DNA of 64,000 nt from an uncultured Sulfurovum sp. (GTDB taxonomy: Bacteria > Campylobacterota > Campylobacteria > Campylobacterales > Sulfurovaceae): the NCBI GenBank assembly GCA_902727855.1, contig CACVAS010000147.1, positions 1 to 64,000 of the forward strand, given 5' to 3'. A program made the position numbers and the translations under genes. Below the pieces are notes generated by a model that worked only from the letters and a program-made list of their open reading frames with translations, was not told the DNA's origin and ran no database searches. Shown here piece by piece: positions 57,297 to 64,000 of this stretch. Each line of letters starts with the position of its first letter. The first letter of the stretch is position 1.

Positions 57297-58100
57297 TCAA
57301 TAAAGTAATGCTAAATCATCCAAGTCAAACAAGAGAAGCGTATCATTTTTCATACTTTTAAGTTCGTTAGAAAAACCTGACTTTGAGAAGATTGCATAGA
57401 CGTCTGCATTAATACCCGATGCTACTGCTTTAGCCTGTAACTTACTAAGTTCATTTTTACATATTTTTCTCTGTTTATATTTACACTCACCAAGTATGAC
57501 TTTTCTTTTTTTACTTATCAACAATATGTCAAACTCTGAATGAATATTCCAATAACTACCTGAAGAGATTATCTCTATTTGATCAGCGTAGTGTTGTAGT
57601 AGTAATGCATTTGAAAGATGTTCATAAACCAGTGAACGTAAACGTTCATAATGTCTTTCAAAGTTATCTAAAAAGTTTTTTCCCTCACCCGATGCCAACG
57701 CTTCACTATAGTAACTCACAAAACCAAACCAAAAACGCATAAAAGGTTTTACAAAACGAAGTTTATGTTGTATACGGTAGGTACGTTGTTCCTTCTTTAG
57801 TTTATGTTTAGGATGATGTTTTAATGGTGCTTCACGAGAATACTCAACATTTAAGACATTTAAAGAGACAAGTTCAGCCACTATGCGCTCACCTGTAGAC
57901 TCTGAAAGTTTTGCTTTACGTATAGCAGAATAGAATTTTCCATCGCCTCTTGCTACTGCTACCAATAACTCTTTATAGGGTGTTTCAAGTAAGTATGAAG
58001 GTCGCACTAAATCTTGATATTGAGAAAAGTTTTCTACAAAGTTGGACTCTACCATAGAAAATACATCATCATAAAAATCCAATGTCACTGCAGCTTCCAT
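57297..58100 (-). CDS. DUF234-type PD-(D/E)XK protein (true start probably upstream)
   Basis: A 267-residue reading with a winged-helix-like middle (SYLLETPYKELLVAVARGDG, SESTGERIVAELVSLNVLNV) and a C-terminal nuclease-like domain (IHSEFDILLISKKRKVILGE then CKYKQRK, the D-E-x-K core). This resembles the C-terminal half of archaeal-type ATPases and the stand-alone DUF234 proteins of Campylobacterota. The frame stays open upstream to 58235 and reads FHQHFSYLSLEETVEYFSIL, which looks conserved. The ATG at 58100 is probably internal, but the extension has no ATG, GTG or TTG; ATT at 58223 is the only near-start. Role unknown. Confidence 0.7.
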   Translation of the reverse strand: MEAAVTLDFYDDVFSMVESNFVENFSQYQDLVRPSYLLETPYKELLVAVARGDGKFYSAIRKAKLSESTGERIVAELVSLNVLNVEYSREAPLKHHPKHKLKKEQRTYRIQHKLRFVKPFMRFWFGFVSYYSEALASGEGKNFLDNFERHYERLRSLVYEHLSNALLLQHYADQIEIISSGSYWNIHSEFDILLISKKRKVILGECKYKQRKICKNELSKLQAKAVASGINADVYAIFSKSGFSNELKSMKNDTLLLFDLDDLALLY

Positions 58101-58285
58101 ACCCCCTAAAATAGAAAAGTACTCAACTGTCTCTTCTAATGATAAATAGGAAAAGTGTTGATGGAATTTTTGAAATGACTCTTTGATAGCATTCCTTTGT
58201 CTATATGAAAATGATTCATCAATATTAACATACTTTTATTTTAACTTATGGTATGATTATTTTTTAATCAACATAAGAGACGACA

Positions 58286-59020
58286 ATGGAAACATTTTTC
58301 ACTACTTCAGAAAATATACAGCACATTATTAAGAGTTTTAATCTCACAAAAACCCTCTTTGTTTCTTCCATACTCATTGGAGAAGCACGGACAGGAAAGA
58401 AGTCACTTGCACGCCACCTTTTTCCTCATGCACACCTAGTATCATGTAAGAATCAAAAAAGTGTTGAAGAAGCACTTGAAGAGTATGACGAAATTATTCT
58501 TACCGATTTTGAGTTACTCTCAAATCCATCTGCCCTTAATTTTAACAATAAACGTATTATAGCCACAGCAAATTTTGAAGGTAATAGCACGCTTATCGAT
58601 GACCTTTTCGCTTTTATTTATACGATGCCTTCTTTACAAGAACGTCCTAAGGATGTAGAATATCTCAAAACACTGTTTGTCAACAATGCATGTAAAACCC
58701 TTCAAATAGATAAGACAACTATTGATAAAAATATGATACCTGTAGACATTAGTACCAATACTCAAAGTTTAAAAAAGTCGATCTATCTCTATTTAACTAA
58801 GCTAACCATGACACAAGAAGATATAGCAGCACTTAGTTATGCTTATTTTTTAGAACATCTTGAAGGAAATGATGGATACAGACAACACCTTAGCCTGTAT
58901 GAAAAGCCACTTATTGAAGCTGGACTGAAAAAATTTGGTTCACAACTTCAACTTTCACAAATACTAGGTATCAATCGAAACACACTAAGAAAGAAAATTC
59001 ATGAACACAACATCCATTAA
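58286..59020 (+). CDS. Cut-down NtrC-like regulator (degenerate AAA+, Fis-type HTH)
   Basis: A 244-residue protein resembling the AAA+ and DNA-binding parts of sigma-54 activators but much reduced. LIGEARTGKKSLARHLFPHA is a modified Walker A (GK followed by K). LEEYDEIILTDFELLSN sits where Walker B is expected, and MPSLQERPKDVEYLKTLFVN matches the LRER.eDI segment. The GAFTGA loop that contacts sigma-54 is missing and there is no receiver domain. The C-terminus GLKKFGSQLQLSQILGINRN with TLRKKIHEH is a Fis-type helix-turn-helix. It probably binds DNA at the amt-glnK cluster. It overlaps the next gene by 20 bases. Confidence 0.7.
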   Translation: METFFTTSENIQHIIKSFNLTKTLFVSSILIGEARTGKKSLARHLFPHAHLVSCKNQKSVEEALEEYDEIILTDFELLSNPSALNFNNKRIIATANFEGNSTLIDDLFAFIYTMPSLQERPKDVEYLKTLFVNNACKTLQIDKTTIDKNMIPVDISTNTQSLKKSIYLYLTKLTMTQEDIAALSYAYFLEHLEGNDGYRQHLSLYEKPLIEAGLKKFGSQLQLSQILGINRNTLRKKIHEHNIH

Positions 59021-59717
59021 CTTTCAATCCTTCGTAGAATGGGATAATAGTCCCTTTATATTATTTTCTAATGAAGGGAGGGTAGTCTATTTAAACGCCA
59101 ATGCAGAAGTACTGCTAGGTTATGTTTCACAAAATGAAATGTATGATATTGCTCTGTCTTACGCACCAAAAGACTTTGGATATAAAACGACTTTACTTCA
59201 GTTGTCTTATCATACTTTTCAATTCTATTCTATCACTGTAGGCTATGAAAATGAAGAACAACTTTCATTACGTCTTTACAATACACCACGTCTACAAAAT
59301 GAAGAACAACTGAAAACAGATACCCTAGCCACAACAGATATCAATATTTTGCTTGAAGCCAATCTAGCACTCTTTAAAAGTGCAAATAGTACTGCCTTAA
59401 CCTTACTCACAGATCAAGATCTACCCCCATTTAAAATAGAACAAAATAATTTTTCAAAGCTTTTACGAAAATCTCTTGATATATTTTGTGATGAAGATGC
59501 GATACATATTGAGCTCAAGCTTATTATTGGCCAATATATTCTTATTGACAATAAAAAAAGGTCTATTGTTCAACTTACAATCTCTTCGCACTCTTATTCT
59601 TCCAATATTAGTCATAGAGAGAAAAATCGTGAAATCAACATACTGGCTAAAAAATGCCATATTACCCCTACATTAAATCATAATCGTATTATGTTAGAAA
59701 TACCCTTTATAGAATAA
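59001..59717 (+). CDS. PAS-domain NtrB-like sensor without a recognisable kinase core
   Basis: A 238-residue protein starting inside the regulator gene. Residues about 10-60 form a PAS-like domain (FVEWDNSPFILFSNEGRVVY, LNANAEVLLGYVSQNEMYDI). The remainder keeps the length of a histidine-kinase dimerisation and ATPase region (LLEANLALFKSANSTALTLL, ILAKKCHITPTLNHNRIMLE) but no H-box or N/G boxes. It may sense a signal and act on the regulator by direct contact. The genomic link to amt and glnK suggests nitrogen sensing. Confidence 0.6.
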   Translation: MNTTSINFQSFVEWDNSPFILFSNEGRVVYLNANAEVLLGYVSQNEMYDIALSYAPKDFGYKTTLLQLSYHTFQFYSITVGYENEEQLSLRLYNTPRLQNEEQLKTDTLATTDINILLEANLALFKSANSTALTLLTDQDLPPFKIEQNNFSKLLRKSLDIFCDEDAIHIELKLIIGQYILIDNKKRSIVQLTISSHSYSSNISHREKNREINILAKKCHITPTLNHNRIMLEIPFIE

Positions 59718-59801
59718 TTTATTACAATTTATAGATGAAAATAACTACTATGCTACAAAAGTTTTGTTATCATCTTATAGTTTAAATTTAGGAGATTCCT
59801 T

Positions 59802-60971
59802 ATGGAAATGAATTATGTAATCGATACACTCTTTGCACTGTTTGCAATGACACTTATCATCTTTATGGTACCAGGCTTTGCTATGCTAGAAGCTGGGCTT
59901 GTGAGAACTAAAAATGTCACAGCAGTACTCACAACGAACATCATGATATATGCCGTAGCGTCTATGGCATTTTTACTTGTAGGCTATAGCCTTGCATTTG
60001 GATCTTGGGAAAATAGTAGTATGAGTATGTATGCTGCCTTTTTATTTCAAATGGCATTTGTAGGTAAAACTGTCAACATTATGTCTGGAGGGGTCAGCGA
60101 GAGAACTCGTATTATCCCACTTACACTCTTTACTGTCATTATGGCAGCTGTGATATACCCTTTAGTTGTCAATGTAACTTGGGGAGCCAACTTACTTGAA
60201 GGAACGATGTTTGACATATCTGCTATGCATGACCTTGCAGGAAGTACAGTCATTCATTCCACAGGTGCTTGGGCATTACTCGCAGCCATCATCATCATAG
60301 GGCCAAGACGTGGACGCTATACAGAAGATGGAAAAATCCGTGTCATTCCTGCTTCTAACATTCCTTTAGTAGTCTTAGGTGCACTACTTCTGTGGATAGG
60401 TTGGTTTGGGTTCAATGGAGGTTCTGTTGGTTCAATCTCATCTAAAGAAAATGCTGACTTAGTAGCACTCACTATTATGAATACCAATACTGGTGGTTTA
60501 GCCGGTGCACTGATGGTAGGATTAATTATGTATATCAAATATAAACGATTTGATATCACCATGGTACTCAATGGCGCATTAGGTGGACTTGTCTCTGTGA
60601 CAGCAGGGGCTGATATGTTTGATATGTATGCACCTATTTACATAGGTGCTATTGGGGGAGCCATCGTTGTCTTTGGTGTAGCGATGTTTGATAAACTTAA
60701 ACTTGATGACCCGGTAGGTGCGCTCTCTGTTCACCTCCTTAACGGTATTTGGGGAACTATAGCTGTAGCTCTTTTTGCAGATGTTTCACTTTGGGACCAA
60801 GTAAAAGGTGTACTCGTAGTAGGTGTATTTGCCTTTACAAGCTCATTTATTGTAATCTATGTTATTAACAAGGTGTCAAAATTCAGAGCTCAAGACGATG
60901 AACAACAACAAGGTCTTGACATAGAAGAGTGTGGGCTAGAAGCCTACCCAGAATTTAGACGTTCAATTTAG
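59802..60971 (+). CDS. amt: Ammonium transporter Amt
   Basis: A 389-residue inner-membrane channel with 11 hydrophobic helices. The twin histidines of the pore are seen in STVIHSTGAWALLAAI and LSVHLLNGIWGTIAV. The periplasmic gate and the cytoplasmic tail, ending GLDIEECGLEAYPEFRRS, are intact; this tail is the GlnK-docking region of Amt proteins. AGGAG lies upstream. There is no obvious sigma-54 promoter (TGGCAC-N5-TTGC) in the 84 bases before the start. Followed by glnK. Confidence 0.94.
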   Translation: MEMNYVIDTLFALFAMTLIIFMVPGFAMLEAGLVRTKNVTAVLTTNIMIYAVASMAFLLVGYSLAFGSWENSSMSMYAAFLFQMAFVGKTVNIMSGGVSERTRIIPLTLFTVIMAAVIYPLVVNVTWGANLLEGTMFDISAMHDLAGSTVIHSTGAWALLAAIIIIGPRRGRYTEDGKIRVIPASNIPLVVLGALLLWIGWFGFNGGSVGSISSKENADLVALTIMNTNTGGLAGALMVGLIMYIKYKRFDITMVLNGALGGLVSVTAGADMFDMYAPIYIGAIGGAIVVFGVAMFDKLKLDDPVGALSVHLLNGIWGTIAVALFADVSLWDQVKGVLVVGVFAFTSSFIVIYVINKVSKFRAQDDEQQQGLDIEECGLEAYPEFRRSI

Positions 60972-61081
60972 AGGATGTGAACTGGGCAAAGCTCATGCTT
61001 CACTACACTGACGTTGTGTCCTCTTCAGCATTTGAGGGCTCTCGTAACTAGTTACTCTTGGAAGTATCTAGTATATTTTAA

Positions 61082-61466
<385 letters not shown>

Positions 61467-61862
61467 GAAAAGCATACCCTAAATGTATTTTATAATGCTA
61501 ACGAAACGCACCTAGTTATTTCAGGGGTATAAGCCCCTACACCTTTCTACATTCTCTTGACTTCCTTCAATTTTCCAAACTACTCTATCTATACCAAGGT
61601 GACCACCATTGATGCGTTAATTAGTACTTTGTAACAGTGTCTCATGAACGGATGTCACCTTCTGCGGTGAGTGCAGAAGAAACAGTTCCAAAACTAAAAA
61701 AAGAGAAGGTCAATATAGCTAGTAAATAACGTAGCATTTTTCTCCTTTTTTAGGTTTGGTTGTTTGAATATACTTTTATTTTTATTTAATGTTTATTGTG
61801 TACAATGATGGAAAGGGTACATCGATACCTGAAGAACTTCTACTTCTTCAGGATCAATGCGA
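61467..61862. other. Intergenic stretch with a small secreted ORF and possible decayed gene
   Basis: Between glnK and the small ORF at 61863. It contains a short AGGGG/CCCCT hairpin near 61521-61536. A minus-strand open stretch at about 61527-61612 reads GGHLGIDRVVWKIEGSQENV without a start; this looks like the tail of a broken exported-protein gene. An inverted repeat (CTGAAGAA and TTCTTCAG) sits at 61829-61851. The small signal-peptide ORF at 61642 is listed separately. Otherwise nothing recognisable. Confidence 0.3.
61642..61737 (-). CDS. 31-residue signal-peptide ORF, possibly the start of a broken gene
   Basis: From an ATG at 61737 with AGGAG five bases upstream, the frame reads MLRYLLAILTFSFFSFGTVS then SALTAEGDIRS and stops. 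It is a complete signal peptide plus a few residues. It may be a real short exported peptide. Alternatively it is the 5' end of a gene broken by a stop or frameshift, since exported-looking sequence continues downstream in another frame. Confidence 0.4.
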   Translation of the reverse strand: MLRYLLAILTFSFFSFGTVSSALTAEGDIRS

Positions 61863-61976
61863 TTACTTATCGTTATCGGTGTTCTTTTGCCTTTTACACT
61901 CTTTATAATCAAGCCACATAATTGTAACTCTCATAACTCCAAGCATTAAAAACAGTACTGAAAATAGAATTTCCAT
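61863..61976 (-). CDS. Small membrane protein (37 aa)
   Basis: Reads MEILFSVLFLMLGVMRVTIM then WLDYKECKRQKNTDNDK. There is one hydrophobic helix at the N-terminus and a basic, soluble tail. AAGGG lies upstream of the ATG. It is too short for the track. No family recognised. Confidence 0.5.
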   Translation of the reverse strand: MEILFSVLFLMLGVMRVTIMWLDYKECKRQKNTDNDK

Positions 61977-62225
61977 AATGTACCCTTTCAACTGAGATTA
62001 ACCCTGCCTATGCTTGAAGCATATAAATCTGCAAGCCCACCCACTCAATGAAAAGAAGGACACTACCCCATTACCTAAAAGGGTACGGTGAATTATAGCT
62101 AATTGTTGGGTAAGTATCGATGTGTTTTAATGGGCATTTTAAGGTACGATTATGTTTATTTGACCTATGCTTTACCATCTCTCATACAGCATGACAAATA
62201 TAATCCTCCTAATTATCATTAGTTG
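61977..62225. other. Intergenic, no gene seen
   Basis: About 250 bases upstream of the small ORF and downstream of the 62226 gene. It contains an imperfect TACCC/GGGTA stem near 62071-62092 but no gene, and I could not assign any regulatory site confidently. Confidence 0.3.
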
Positions 62226-62933
62226 TTACGCCTTCTTGGCAGACGATGGTGGGATAGGATACTCATACCACACCTTGTCAAAACGATCTGTAATCTTCAC
62301 AGTTGCACCATCAATTAATATATCTTTAAACCTATGTTTAAAACTGTACTCATTTGGTGGAGTTTCAAGTATAGGTTTTGAAATAAACTCCCCATTTTTA
62401 TATTCAAATTCTAACGTTAAAATAAACCTATTTATATTGATATGCCCTACAAGCTTAGCAGTAATCCCTTTACCCGTGATACGTTTCTTTTTAGATATCC
62501 AAGTATATTCATAATTATTTTTTCTAAATATTTCTATGCCTTCTTCTACCACTTTTACAATAAGAGGATACTCTTTTGCTATTTTTTGATTGCCTTTGTA
62601 GATATGAGTGATAAGGTATTCGTACACTTCTTTTGGGTCTTTTTCTTTGGGATAATCTTTATCTAGCATTTTAATAGGGATACCCAATAATCTATTTATT
62701 ATTTCTATCTTTCTATCTTTTTCAGTTAAAACACCTTTATAATATAACCCATCAAATCCAAGTCCTTTAACTTTATCTTGTTTTAAATATTGCCCTAAAA
62801 AGAAACCTAAGGCTCTTGATTCATTAGTAATATGACTATTTAAATCATTGCTCCAGTGAACACCTCCACCTTCACCTTTTATAAATATATAATTGAACCC
62901 TCTGAAAAACCAAAAGAATCCATCCGATTTCAA
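62226..62933 (-). CDS. Unrecognised soluble protein with uncertain start
   Basis: A 235-residue frame whose first codon is TTG at 62933. No strong ribosome site is visible, so the true start may be later, or an N-terminal part may be missing. It is charged and soluble, with GEGGGVHWSNDLNSHITNES near the start, a lysine/glutamate-rich middle and a beta-rich end (FILTLEFEYKNGEFISKPIL, IDGATVKITDRFDKVWYEYP). I recognise no family. Its position next to a broken insertion sequence suggests an accessory gene. Confidence 0.5.
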   Translation of the reverse strand: MKSDGFFWFFRGFNYIFIKGEGGGVHWSNDLNSHITNESRALGFFLGQYLKQDKVKGLGFDGLYYKGVLTEKDRKIEIINRLLGIPIKMLDKDYPKEKDPKEVYEYLITHIYKGNQKIAKEYPLIVKVVEEGIEIFRKNNYEYTWISKKKRITGKGITAKLVGHININRFILTLEFEYKNGEFISKPILETPPNEYSFKHRFKDILIDGATVKITDRFDKVWYEYPIPPSSAKKA

Positions 62934-63058
62934 ATATTATAGCATCTAAAAAAATGAATTTGTCATTTTTAGCTATTTTTCTTTGAAATCACCTCCAATA
63001 TTGTGATATATTTTGTGTTTCTATGCCAGTTTAGGCACTTTTTCCTCTTTTTGCCTAC

Positions 63059-64000
63059 CTATCCATAAGCTTTCATAAGTTGTGGCACTCTTCGTAAGTT
63101 TGCACAGGCAGCAATAAGATTAAAATGTTCCTGATTTTTCTCAAGTCCAAGATATCTTGTCTCTTTAAAATACATATGATGTTTAATAAAAGCAAAGGGT
63201 AATTCTACCAAGCCTCTAAGTTTTGCAAAGCGTTTATTGTTTTTTTGTTGTTTAGCTCTTAGTTTAGACTGACCTCTTACTTTTCTTTCAACTATGCCAT
63301 TGAAGATACCTTTTTCTCTTAACTTCTTTTTTCTCTCTTTTGACATATAACCACTATCTGCAAAGATTGCTTTCTCTTCATCTTCGGTAAGTACATCAAA
63401 CTGTGTGCTATCATGGGTTTTAGCCGTGGTGGCTATCACTTTTTTGATTACACCATTCGTATCTGTAGCAATATGCATCTTGTGCCCGTGATGCTTTTGT
63501 CCTCGTTTGGATGTATATGTTGCTTCTTTATCGTAAGCTTCATTTGAAATGGTTTTACCATCATTGTCTTTTTTCTTCTTTGGCTCGGAACTATTGATAA
63601 GTGTAGCGTCTACCAATGTACCTTCATTGAGTATAAGGTTCTTTTGAATCATCATCACTTTTACTTCATCGAAAATACGTGAAAGTAGTTTCTTTTTAAT
63701 CAGTTTATTTCTAAACTTGATAATGCCCTGAAAATCCTAAACAACTTACAGTACAGATTGTGGTTTCATCAGGAATAGTATCTTCTTCTGTGATATCAAG
63801 GAACTTTCTAAAAGAAATTCTATCATGTATCAGCTCTTCTGTCATTGGATCACTCAGGTTATACCAGTTCTGTAGAAACAGTGCTCCTAAGAGTATCTTT
63901 GCAGGTGTTTGTGGTCTTCCACCTTTTAATCCTATCTCTGGTTTATAAACACCTTCTTCAATGAGGATAGAGACAAGATTCTCAAAGGGAATAATATCCT
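63059..64000 (-). mobile_element. IS5-type transposase gene, frameshifted and cut by the window edge
   Basis: The C-terminal 199 residues (ORF at 63059-63658) are a DDE transposase of the IS5 group: LNEGTLVDATLINS (first Asp), GQKHHGHKMHIATDTNGVIK, IFADSGYMSKERKKKLREKG (second Asp) and VELPFAFIKHHM (Glu region). The N-terminal part continues to the window end in another frame (GGRPQTPAKILLGALFLQNW, NLSDPMTEELIHDRISFRKF, DTIPDETTIC). The two halves are separated by about 34 extra bases (63719-63752). Removing these restores TIC-KFRNKLIKKKLLSRIF in frame. The copy is therefore inactive unless bypassed. The terminal inverted repeats could not be defined. Confidence 0.85.

Noticed and set aside
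59718-59801. Sigma-54 promoter before amt
   Set aside because: No TGGCAC-N5-TTGC-like sequence is present; the region is simple AT-rich DNA with a good ribosome site.

Overview
The window comes from a low-GC member of the Campylobacterota, most like Sulfurovum or Sulfurimonas. This is judged from recognisable protein families and gene style, not from a database search. The housekeeping genes include a RibB-RibA fusion with a dead RibA half, a GluRS-type gltX, class I fructose-bisphosphatase, PurL, TrpB, YchF, Psd, an Amt/GlnK pair, polyamine carboxy(nor)spermidine dehydrogenase and the start of acetyl-CoA synthetase. Genes are short-spaced and many are coupled through ATGA or TAATG overlaps.

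Layout. 1-2.0 kb: 5' end of acs, a small membrane protein and a hipBA-type toxin-antitoxin pair. 2.2-2.5 kb: decayed gene remnants (an ORF6N-type protein and a displaced copy of the ribBA 3' end). 2.57-15.74 kb: a complete type I-B CRISPR-Cas system. It has an array of 78 repeats and 77 spacers, a leader, then cas2-cas1-cas4-cas3-cas5-cas7-cas8-cas6, all read on the minus strand. The island is bracketed by direct repeats of the ribBA 3' end. 15.8-33 kb: core genes, two tRNAs, and a RelB/RelE-like module that sits between two copies of the 5' end of an nhaC-type antiporter gene. 33.3-37.3 kb: a diversity-generating retroelement (DGR). It has two DUF1566 target genes with variable repeats, an Avd-type accessory protein, a DGR-class reverse transcriptase, and a third diversified repeat in the place where a template repeat is expected. 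37.4-49 kb: cell-wall and core metabolic genes and a tandem Uma2 pair with hairpin elements. 49.1-54.2 kb: one very large secreted LamG/SLH/calcium-repeat protein behind a G10 tract. 54.5-61.5 kb: a tiny two-gene membrane-protein cassette (a second copy is at 32.9 kb), purL, a PD-(D/E)XK-like protein, and an ammonium-sensing cluster (cut-down NtrC-like and PAS proteins, amt, glnK). 61.6-64 kb: small ORFs, one unknown gene and a broken IS5-type transposase running off the edge.

Main points. (1) The DGR is the most interesting system. Three repeats differ almost only at the first two bases of AAY-type codons, yet no adenine-rich template is visible in the window, and the repeat at the normal template position is itself diversified. 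(2) Two accessory modules (CRISPR-Cas and a toxin-antitoxin pair) are each bracketed by a partial duplication of the neighbouring host gene, which suggests a shared mode of insertion. (3) The array holds a spacer pair complementary to each other, a pair that differ mainly at synonymous positions, and a tandem duplicated spacer. (4) Simple repeats ((CT)9 and G10) sit just upstream of the two large surface-protein genes, as expected for phase variation. (5) A two-gene cassette of tiny membrane proteins occurs twice, one copy without a canonical start codon.

All identifications are by reading sequence and motifs. No searches were run.
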